5,407 bases of DNA. Source: an uncultured Ignavibacteria bacterium. Its GTDB lineage: Bacteria; Bacteroidota; Ignavibacteria; SZUA-365. Below the pieces are notes generated by a model. The model saw only the letters and a list, made by a program, of their open reading frames with translations. It was not told the DNA's origin and ran no database searches. Shown piece after piece: positions 1 through 5,407 of the stretch. Position 1 is the stretch's first letter. Every line of letters begins with the position of its first letter. Location of the stretch: positions 1 through 5,407 of the forward strand of contig CAJXSA010000274.1 of assembly GCA_913060595.1 (NCBI GenBank), written 5' to 3'. The position numbers and the translations under genes are program-made.

Positions 1-91
1 CCGCTTCGACGTGCGCATCCTGCCGTCCGCGCTGCGCCTGGTCATTCCGCGTGCGGCTCGGGTCGCACCGTATCACAGGAGGCTCTCATGA
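1..91 (+). CDS. 3' end of a probable YegS/diacylglycerol-kinase-family lipid kinase (partial)
   Basis: Only the last 29 codons are inside the window, read from position 2 to the TGA at 89-91. The tail FDVRILPSALRLVIP followed by a basic stretch (RAARVAPYHRRLS) matches the closing beta-strand pattern I recall for YegS/DagK/BmrU-type lipid kinases, where a hydrophobic strand ends in 'vlPgALrvlvP'. Those enzymes phosphorylate diacylglycerol, ceramide or related lipid alcohols with ATP at the membrane. The catalytic domain lies upstream and cannot be seen, so the call rests on about 15 residues. The stop overlaps the start of the next gene in an ATGA, which suggests one operon with the lipid genes downstream. 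It could be another protein with a similar C-terminal strand. Confidence 0.5.
   Translation, partial: RFDVRILPSALRLVIPRAARVAPYHRRLS
77..82 (+). promoter_or_regulatory. Ribosome binding site for the UbiA-family gene
   Basis: A perfect AGGAGG lies five bases before the ATG at 88. It sits inside the last codons of the upstream gene, whose TGA (89-91) overlaps the ATG, so the junction is built for coupled reinitiation. It decides the start at 88 over the in-frame ATG at 118. Confidence 0.85.
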
Positions 92-1023
92 TACATGTTC
101 TTCCCCTCCCCGGCTTCATGCGCCGCATGCACTGCTACATGCAGGAAATGTATCCCCTCGCGCTCCGCATCCCGCTCGCGGCGGTGATCGGCAGCACCGC
201 GGTACTGTTCACCCGTTTCGTTCTCGGTGCCGTGCCCGGGGAACCGCTGCCTGCCGTCACGCTCTGCAGCGCAGCCGTATTCCTGAACCTGCTGCTGCTT
301 CGGCTGATGGACGAGCTCAAGGACGTCGACATCGACCGGGCGCTCTTCCGCGATCGTCCGCTGCCCTCGGGTCGCGTGCGCGAACACGATATTCGCTGGA
401 GCATGGCGGTGACGGCGGCGGCCTATCTCGGCGCACACGTCCTGTATCCGCTGTCCCTGCTCACCGCCGTCCCGCTGCTCGGCTACACCTGGCTGATGTA
501 TCGCTACTTTTTCATCCCGGGCGTGCTGCGTGAGAACCTCTTCCTGAACCTCGCCACGCACAATCCCGTCATTCCGCTGATCTTCCTGCACTGCGCGTTC
601 ACGACCGTGGTCGTTTCCGGCGCAGCGCACGCGGCACTGCAGTGGTCGCTGCTCGCGCCCGGCGTGCTGATGCTCTGGTCGGTGATGTTCGCCTGGGAGA
701 TCGCACGGAAGATCCGCGCGCCGCGCGACGAGAACGCCTACGTTACCTACTCACAGCTTCTGGGCCGCGGGGGCGCGGTGGCGCTCGCCTTCGGCGCACA
801 GACGCTCGGTGCGGGACTGTTCACCGTATTCGTTTTCACGGCCGGCTGGACTCCCCTGGCGCTGCTGCCGATGGCTGCGGCGTATGCCGGACTCGGGACC
901 ATATACACGCGCTACCTCATGTATCCGGTGACTGCGCGCGCACGCCTTCTGCGTCCCGCAGCCGAATTGTATGCCGTCGCCATGATGCTGTCGGTCATTG
1001 CTGCCTGCGGAGGTCTGTCATGA
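88..1023 (+). CDS. UbiA-superfamily membrane prenyltransferase-like protein
   Basis: This is a 311-residue polytopic membrane protein with about eight or nine hydrophobic segments (roughly residues 24-50, 54-73, 104-121, 122-140, 150-176, 184-203, 226-250, 254-275 and 288-308). UbiA enzymes transfer a prenyl or related group from an activated donor, using Mg2+ held by two Asp-rich loops. The first loop is residues 73-95: D75-E76, K78-D79, D81 and D83, then RDRPLPSG, which matches the usual (N)DxxDxxxD...RPLPSG pattern. The second loop, residues 204-222 (EIARKIRAP, then DEN, then TYS), takes the place of the usual DxxD site. A conserved-looking THNPVIP (157-163) lies between them. Length is normal for the family. 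The ATG at 88 follows AGGAGG. The stop overlaps the next ATG. The prenyl donor and acceptor cannot be read from the sequence. The neighbours suggest a lipid acceptor rather than a quinone or haem precursor, which is inference. Confidence 0.82.
   Translation: MIHVLPLPGFMRRMHCYMQEMYPLALRIPLAAVIGSTAVLFTRFVLGAVPGEPLPAVTLCSAAVFLNLLLLRLMDELKDVDIDRALFRDRPLPSGRVREHDIRWSMAVTAAAYLGAHVLYPLSLLTAVPLLGYTWLMYRYFFIPGVLRENLFLNLATHNPVIPLIFLHCAFTTVVVSGAAHAALQWSLLAPGVLMLWSVMFAWEIARKIRAPRDENAYVTYSQLLGRGGAVALAFGAQTLGAGLFTVFVFTAGWTPLALLPMAAAYAGLGTIYTRYLMYPVTARARLLRPAAELYAVAMMLSVIAACGGLS
1009..1014 (+). promoter_or_regulatory. Ribosome binding site for the PEP-synthase-like gene
   Basis: GGAGGT lies five bases before the ATG at 1020, within the last codons of the UbiA-family gene. 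It fixes the start of the phosphotransferase at 1020. The same frame is open back to 642, but that upstream part only shadows the UbiA gene. Confidence 0.85.
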
Positions 1024-3689
1024 AGCATGCATCCAAGATCGGAAACACGGTCCTGGTCATCAGCCGTCCGTCGCGCCGTCTCATCGCCGCGGATACCGGG
1101 GGCAAGGGATGGAATCTCCTGCGCCTGCGCCGCCTGGGTTTCCGCGTTCCCCCCTTCGTAATCTTCTCCAGCCGCATGTTCGCCGAATGTGCCGGGGAGC
1201 GGCGCGGCGATATCGATGCGCAGCTGAAGGGACTGCGGGCGGAGGACAGGGAAGGCATCATGCGCGCCTCCGTGCGCGTCCGCGACATCATCACCGGACT
1301 GCCCATGTCCGACCAGGTCATGCGCAGCGTCTACCGCGCGTTCGACCGGCTGGCGGGAAAGGACGGCCTGGTGTCGGTGCGCTCGTCCGTGGCAGGGGAG
1401 GACGGGACGGAGCACTCTTTCGCGGGACAGATGGATTCGAAGCTCAACGTGCCGCGGCACATGGTGACGCTGGCCGTGCGGCAGGTGTGGGCATCCGCGT
1501 TTTCCGCGCGGGCGCTGGCCTATCGCCTGCGTGCGGGACTGCCGCTGCTGGACGTGCGCATCGCGGTGGTGCTGCAGGTGATGCTGCAGGCGGAAGCCTC
1601 GGGCGTGCTCTTCACCCGCGACCCGGTGTCCGGTGCGCGGCAGTGCGTGGTGACCGCCGGATACGGACTGGGCGAAGGGGTGGTGTCCGACCGCGTGGAA
1701 ACCGACACCTATCGCTGCCCCCTTGATGGAAGAGACGTGCAGGCGGACGTCGCGGAAAAGACGCGCGCCATGTGCAGGACGGAAAACGGCAGCGGTGGCG
1801 TGCGCCTGATGCCGGTCGACCCCGCGCGCCGCGGCGCACGCGTGCTCAGCGACGTCGAGGTGCTGCAGCTGCGCGACTGGGGCATGCAGCTCGAATCCGC
1901 CTCAAAGGCGCCGGTCGACGTCGAATGGGCGCGGGCCGAAGACGGCGGGCTGTTTCTTCTGCAGGTGCGTCCGGTGACCACGCGCACGGAACGCACGCCG
2001 AACATGCAGGTATGGGATAACGCGAATATCGTCGAGAGTTACCCTGGCATCACCTCGCCGCTGACCTTCAGTTTCATCCGCGAAGCCTACGAACGCGCCT
2101 TCCGCGGAGCCGTGCGCGGCTTTCTGCTGCGTCCCGCGCCCCTGCAGCAGGTCAACAGCGTGCTTGCGTCGCTGCTGGGACATGTGCACGGCCGCGTCTA
2201 TTACAATCTTCGTAACTGGTATACCATGCTTTCCGTGCTGCCGGGCTTCAAGCGCAACAAAAAGGCATGGGACCAGATGATCGGCATCGCTCACGCGCTG
2301 GAGATTCCCGCCGCTCGGCTTTCACCGCTCGACCGCGCAGGCACCGCGCTCAAATGCGCCTGGCGCCTTCTGCGCGTCCGCGGCAACGCGCGGGAGTTTC
2401 ACCGCGCGTTCACGCAGGACTTCCGCCGCTGGTCTGCCATGGACATCACCCGGGCCGACGGTCCGGCACTGCGCCGGCAGTACGCCATGCTCGCAGAGGA
2501 AGCGCCGCGCATCTGGCCGCGCACGCTGTACAACGATTTCGCCGCCATGACCTGGTACGACCTGCTCAAGCGCTGCTGCGCGCGCTGGCACTGCAGCGAC
2601 GGACTGCACAACCGCCTGCTCTGCGCCGAACCCGGTATCGAGAGCGTGCAGCCCGTACGCGCGCTGGTAGGCATGGCAGAAGCCATCCGCGAAGACAAAG
2701 CGCTGACCGCGCTATTCGCCGGCAGCAGTGACGCGGAAATCCTGACTGCGCTGCGCGAGGACGGAGCGTATGCCTCACTGCGGGATTTCCTGCGCGACTA
2801 CCTCGCGCGCTACGGCGATCGCGGTTTCGAAGAACTCAAACTGGAATCCCACAGCTACCGTGACGACCCCGCCGCGCTCATCGGCATGCTGCGCGGCTAT
2901 GTGCGCAGCGGCATGACAACGGCAGGGATGGAGCGCGAGGAAACCCGCACGCGCGAAGCGGCGGAGAGAGAACTGCGCGACCGCATTCGCAATCCGTTCG
3001 CTCGCCTGCTCACCCGCATCGTGCTCGACCGTGCCCGCGCCGCCGTGGCCGCGCGTGAAAACATGCGCTTCTCGCGCAGCCGCCTCTACGGACTGCTGCG
3101 CCGCATGTTCCGCCGGCTCGCTTCCATACTCAGCGCGCAGGGCGTGATCGCACATCCCGACGACATCTTTTTCCTCGAAGTGCAGGAAGTGTTCGCGCTC
3201 GTTGAGAAAACACTCCCGCCCGCCGAGGCCCGCCGCATCGTCGCGCGTCGCAGGCAGGCGCAGGCAGCCGATGCGGAATTGGAACTCCCCTCCCGTTTCA
3301 TGCGCGATGGGAATGACGGCGCCGTGCAGCAGCCGCAGGCGGCAGAGGCGGTGACGACGCAGGATCTTTCCGCACCGCAGCTGCGCGGCACGGGCTGTTC
3401 CACCGGCATGGTGACGGCTCCCTGCGCGGTAGTGCGAGAGCCGTCGGCAGCAGGTGACGTCGCGGGAAAGATTCTCGTCGCGCGCAGCACCGATCCGGGC
3501 TGGGTTTTCCTGATGATCAGCGCGGCCGGACTCATCGTCGAGCAGGGGAGCGTGCTCTCACACACCGCCATCATCGGCCGCGAGCTGGGCATTCCCACCA
3601 TCGTCGCCGCGAACGACGCCATGCGCCTGCTCGAGGGCGCGAAGAGCGTGACCATGAACGGCGCCACGGGAGAGATATCATGGAAGTGA
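1020..3689 (+). CDS. PEP-synthase/rifampin-phosphotransferase-like dikinase (ATP-grasp plus swivelling His domain)
   Basis: This 889-residue protein is built like rifampin phosphotransferase. The N-terminal PPDK/PEP-synthase ATP-binding domain covers residues about 20-325: GGKGWNLLRLRRLGFRVPPFV (27-47), VSVRSSVAGEDG then SFAGQ (118-137), GVLFTRDP (195-202), GYGLGEGVV (214-222) and VDVEWA then LLQVRPVT (299-320). A middle region (about 330-740) contains WDNANIVESYPGITSPLTF (332-350), GRVYYNLRNWY (391-401), YGDRGFEELKLES (598-610) and a helical R-rich stretch. After a low-complexity linker (745-785), a C-terminal swivelling domain (about 787-889) carries the predicted phosphohistidine H848 in VLSHTAIIGRELGIP (845-859). 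The PEP/pyruvate TIM barrel of true PEP synthase (about 790 residues) is absent, so gluconeogenic PEP synthesis is unlikely. By family logic ATP is split to AMP and Pi while its beta-phosphate passes through the His to an acceptor, probably bound by the middle region. The acceptor is unknown. The gene overlaps both neighbours. Confidence 0.88.
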   Translation: MKHASKIGNTVLVISRPSRRLIAADTGGKGWNLLRLRRLGFRVPPFVIFSSRMFAECAGERRGDIDAQLKGLRAEDREGIMRASVRVRDIITGLPMSDQVMRSVYRAFDRLAGKDGLVSVRSSVAGEDGTEHSFAGQMDSKLNVPRHMVTLAVRQVWASAFSARALAYRLRAGLPLLDVRIAVVLQVMLQAEASGVLFTRDPVSGARQCVVTAGYGLGEGVVSDRVETDTYRCPLDGRDVQADVAEKTRAMCRTENGSGGVRLMPVDPARRGARVLSDVEVLQLRDWGMQLESASKAPVDVEWARAEDGGLFLLQVRPVTTRTERTPNMQVWDNANIVESYPGITSPLTFSFIREAYERAFRGAVRGFLLRPAPLQQVNSVLASLLGHVHGRVYYNLRNWYTMLSVLPGFKRNKKAWDQMIGIAHALEIPAARLSPLDRAGTALKCAWRLLRVRGNAREFHRAFTQDFRRWSAMDITRADGPALRRQYAMLAEEAPRIWPRTLYNDFAAMTWYDLLKRCCARWHCSDGLHNRLLCAEPGIESVQPVRALVGMAEAIREDKALTALFAGSSDAEILTALREDGAYASLRDFLRDYLARYGDRGFEELKLESHSYRDDPAALIGMLRGYVRSGMTTAGMEREETRTREAAERELRDRIRNPFARLLTRIVLDRARAAVAARENMRFSRSRLYGLLRRMFRRLASILSAQGVIAHPDDIFFLEVQEVFALVEKTLPPAEARRIVARRRQAQAADAELELPSRFMRDGNDGAVQQPQAAEAVTTQDLSAPQLRGTGCSTGMVTAPCAVVREPSAAGDVAGKILVARSTDPGWVFLMISAAGLIVEQGSVLSHTAIIGRELGIPTIVAANDAMRLLEGAKSVTMNGATGEISWK
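3668..3674 (+). promoter_or_regulatory. Ribosome binding site for the GNAT-like gene
   Basis: GGGAGAG (core GGAG at 3669-3672) lies about seven bases before the ATG at 3680, inside the final codons of the phosphotransferase gene. The two reading frames overlap by ten bases (3680-3689), which supports coupled translation and this start. Confidence 0.7.
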
Positions 3690-4807
3690 TCTCCTTCGAT
3701 TTCGACGCGCGCCTCGCGCGGGAATTTCTCGCCTGCGGACACGCGCGCAACGCCGCGGATCCGCGATGCATTCTTCCGTTGCGTCCCATGCTGGAACGGC
3801 AGCTGCGTCCGGATTACCCGTTCTACAATATCCCCGGGAACGCGCATCGCCATTTCCTCGTGCGCGAGGGCGGCAGAGCGGTCGGACGCGTCTCTGCCTT
3901 CGTCAATCGCGATCTGCGCGACACGGACGGTACGCCGATCGGCGCGGTAGGCTTTTACGAGTGCGTCGACGAGGACGCGGTCGCGCAGACACTGCTCACT
4001 GCGGCGACGGACTGGCTGCGATCGAGCGGACTGCGCCGCGCCTGGGGACCGATGAACTTCGACATCTGGCACAGCTATCGTTTCATCACGCGCGGCGCCG
4101 AGGGCACGCCCTTTGTCAGCGAGCCCCGCAACGCGCCGTGGTATCCCGGACAGTTCGAACGCGCCGGCTTTCGCGTGGCACATTACTGGGAGAGCGTGCT
4201 TTTCCGCGGGGAGGAGCGGCTGCAAGGGCTGATGGAGTATACACGTCCGATATACGAGCGTCTCACCGCGCGGGGTTTTTCCTTCCGTGACGCGGATACG
4301 CGTGCGCCCGAACAGGATTTTCGCCTGCTCTACCGGCTGCTTCTGCCGGCGTTCCGGGATTTTCCCGGCTGCACCCCGATCAGCGAAGAGGATTTCGTTG
4401 CGCTGCTGCGACGCAACCGTGACGCTCTCGCACCGGGACTCCTTTCTTTCTTCACACGTCCGGAGCACGGCGACGTCGGCTTCACGGCGGCCTTTCTCGA
4501 CCGTGCGCGCGCCGTGCAGGCGCTGCGCGGGGAATGGAACGCAGCGGCGAAACTGCGCTACCTGCTCCGTCGCCGGGCGTCGCGTCGCGTGATCTACCTG
4601 CTGGGCGGCGTGCTGCCGCAGCATGCGCGCGCGGCGGCGGGCTGCGCCCGGGCCTCGGTGTACCGTACGCTGCAGCGCGCCGTCGCCATGGGCATGGACG
4701 AAGTGCTGGTCGCGCTCATGCGCCGCGGCAACCGCGTGCGCGGATTGTTCGATGTTGAAGATGCCGATGAAATTCGCGAGTATGCGCTGTACGAGAAGGA
4801 CCTGTGA
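3680..4807 (+). CDS. Tandem GNAT-fold acyltransferase-like protein related to the YghO/bacterial ceramide synthase group
   Basis: This is a 375-residue soluble protein without a signal peptide or clear membrane span. The N-terminal half has the pattern I recall for YghO-type GNAT proteins: PFYNIPGNAHRHFLV (47-61), GRAVGRVSAFVNR (65-77), VGFYECVDED (90-99), a helix ending in a WGPMNF strand (122-127), and NAPWYPGQFERAGF (151-164). The C-terminal half (about 210-373) looks like a second GNAT fold, with a beta-4-like strand VIYLLGGVLPQH (304-315), a helix, and a closing strand REYALYEK (366-373). The acyl-CoA pyrophosphate loop (normally Q/RxxGxG/A) is degenerate here, AAAGCARA (318-325). Some members of the wider group N-acylate sphingoid bases, as reported for Caulobacter. 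However, the DIWHSYRF that follows GPMNF (128-135) differs from what I recall of YghO, so ceramide synthase activity is only a hypothesis. It lies between a phosphotransferase and a PS decarboxylase gene, which favours a lipid substrate. Confidence 0.72.
   Translation: MEVISFDFDARLAREFLACGHARNAADPRCILPLRPMLERQLRPDYPFYNIPGNAHRHFLVREGGRAVGRVSAFVNRDLRDTDGTPIGAVGFYECVDEDAVAQTLLTAATDWLRSSGLRRAWGPMNFDIWHSYRFITRGAEGTPFVSEPRNAPWYPGQFERAGFRVAHYWESVLFRGEERLQGLMEYTRPIYERLTARGFSFRDADTRAPEQDFRLLYRLLLPAFRDFPGCTPISEEDFVALLRRNRDALAPGLLSFFTRPEHGDVGFTAAFLDRARAVQALRGEWNAAAKLRYLLRRRASRRVIYLLGGVLPQHARAAAGCARASVYRTLQRAVAMGMDEVLVALMRRGNRVRGLFDVEDADEIREYALYEKDL
4793..4800 (+). promoter_or_regulatory. Ribosome binding site for the PSD gene (GTG start)
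   Basis: GAGAAGGA ends three bases before the GTG at 4804, a rather short spacing. The TGA of the GNAT-like gene (4805-4807) overlaps the GTG in a GTGA. The nearby ATG at 4817 is out of frame, and the protein's first residues align with PSD N-termini from the GTG, so the GTG is the best start. Confidence 0.6.
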
Positions 4808-5407
4808 TCGAAGAGCATGCATATATCGACAGGAAAAGCGGGGAGCGCGTACGTGAGGAAGTATACGCGTCGGGCTTCCTGTACTGGGCCTGTAACGCCG
4901 TGCCCGGCCGATGGCTGTCGCGCCTGGTGCTGAGCCGACTCTGGCCTTCGCGCCTGTACGCCTGGTGGAAAGCGCTGCCGCGCAGCAGGAGAGAGATCGC
5001 GCCTTTCGTTGCGCGCATGGGGATAGACATGGGCGAGTCCCTGCGTCCCGTGGAGGACTTCCGCAGCTTCGCCGATTTCTTCACGCGGGAGATCGACTTG
5101 GCATGCCGGCCCCTGCCGGAGGACCCGGACGTCTGCGTGGCCCCGGCGGACGGGAAACTCCTCGTGTTTCCGCATATCGATGCGCAGCCTTTCCGCATCA
5201 AGAGCCACATGTTCGATCTGCGCAGTTTCCTGCGCGACGATGCGGAATGGGAGCGCTACCGCGGCGGGAGCATGGCTGTGCTGCGGCTGGGACTCGCGGA
5301 CTATCATCATTTTCATTTCCCCTGTGCGGGCGTGCCCGGCGCGCCGCGTCTGCTGGAGGGACGCTGCTACATCGGCGGTCCCTACGCCGTGAAAAGCTGG
5401 ATGCCCT
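4804..5407 (+). CDS. psd: Phosphatidylserine decarboxylase proenzyme (5' part, truncated by the window edge)
   Basis: The first 201 residues are present. PSD is a pyruvoyl enzyme that converts phosphatidylserine to phosphatidylethanolamine at the cytoplasmic membrane. Visible family features are an N-terminal YIDRKSGERVREEVYASGFL (7-26), an amphipathic or membrane-associated stretch rich in Trp and Leu (25-56), FADFFTREID (89-98), PADGK (114-118) with D116 at the place of the E. coli triad Asp90, RGGSMAV (153-159) and DYHHFHFP (166-173) with H168 and H171 matching E. coli His144 and His147. The LGST-type self-cleavage site that supplies the pyruvoyl Ser lies beyond the edge and cannot be checked. 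The N-terminal extension resembles the long-form PSDs of Gram-negative bacteria. One deviation is CYIGGPYAV (188-196), where many homologues have a YSVNPxA-like motif. A GTG start overlaps the previous stop. Its place in the operon implies that ethanolamine headgroup formation is tied to the upstream steps. Confidence 0.93.
   Translation, partial: MIEEHAYIDRKSGERVREEVYASGFLYWACNAVPGRWLSRLVLSRLWPSRLYAWWKALPRSRREIAPFVARMGIDMGESLRPVEDFRSFADFFTREIDLACRPLPEDPDVCVAPADGKLLVFPHIDAQPFRIKSHMFDLRSFLRDDAEWERYRGGSMAVLRLGLADYHHFHFPCAGVPGAPRLLEGRCYIGGPYAVKSWMP

Noticed and set aside
51..533. A 160-codon + strand open frame overlapping the start of the UbiA gene
   Set aside because: Its Arg/His/Pro-rich translation is typical of a frame shadow, and the UbiA frame has the Asp motifs and hydrophobic segments.
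642..1019. A 126-codon upstream extension of the phosphotransferase reading frame
   Set aside because: It lies wholly inside the UbiA-family gene in another frame and its translation is Arg-rich noise. A good ribosome binding site and an ATGA junction place the start at 1020.
1020..3689. Naming the 889-residue protein PpsA (PEP synthase)
   Set aside because: The ATP-grasp and His domains match, but the PEP/pyruvate barrel is missing and the middle region is of the RPH-like type.
3086..4822. A 578-codon open frame on the minus strand across the 3' part of the phosphotransferase gene and the GNAT-like gene
   Set aside because: Its product is Arg/Ala/Ser-rich with no recognisable domain, and it lies opposite two genes with clear family motifs. 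Long antisense frames are expected in high-GC DNA.
1025..4822. GCATGCAT palindromes just after the starts at 1020 and 4804
   Set aside because: There are only two copies, with no extended similarity and no spacing pattern, so chance in this base composition is the simpler explanation.
4594..5316. A 240-codon minus-strand open frame opposite the PSD gene and the end of the GNAT-like gene
   Set aside because: It has no domain-like features and lies opposite clear PSD motifs.
1..5407. Search for tRNA, rRNA, CRISPR arrays, insertion sequences, terminators and internal promoters
   Set aside because: The window is coding from end to end. No clustered direct repeats, inverted-repeat ends, T-tracts after hairpins or tRNA-like stretches were seen by eye.

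Overview
The window is a compact, gap-free stretch of high-GC bacterial DNA (roughly two thirds G+C by eye). It is read entirely on the + strand, and every gene runs into the next with overlapping stop and start codons. Nothing in it fixes the taxon. The strong Shine-Dalgarno sequences, the GC-rich third codon positions and the protein subfamilies would fit a high-GC member of the FCB group (Bacteroidota/Chlorobiota/Ignavibacteria-like) or a similar Gram-negative lineage. That placement is an impression from remembered homologues, not a result.

Layout: (1) positions 1-91 are the last 29 codons of a gene whose tail resembles the C-terminus of YegS/diacylglycerol-kinase-type lipid kinases. (2) 88-1023 encodes a polytopic UbiA-superfamily protein with a DExKDxDxD form of the Asp-rich motif. 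(3) 1020-3689 encodes an 889-residue ATP-grasp plus swivelling-His phosphotransferase. It is related to PEP synthase and closest in layout to rifampin phosphotransferase, with no PEP-binding barrel. (4) 3680-4807 encodes a 375-residue tandem-GNAT-like protein with the architecture of the YghO/bacterial ceramide synthase group but a different central motif. (5) 4804 to the window edge is the N-terminal 201 residues of a phosphatidylserine decarboxylase.

The junctions are ATGA, ATGA, a 10-base overlap and GTGA, so the five genes look like one translationally coupled operon. Three of the five families (lipid kinase, UbiA, PSD) act on membrane lipids. The other two are an acyltransferase-like protein and a phosphotransferase of unknown substrate. 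The best reading is a membrane-lipid biosynthesis or modification operon, possibly making an unusual aminophospholipid or sphingolipid-like molecule. The product is not determined by the sequence, and the pathway order is inference.

No RNA gene, mobile element, CRISPR array, terminator or intergenic region over 300 bases was seen. The operon's promoter must lie upstream of the window and its end downstream.
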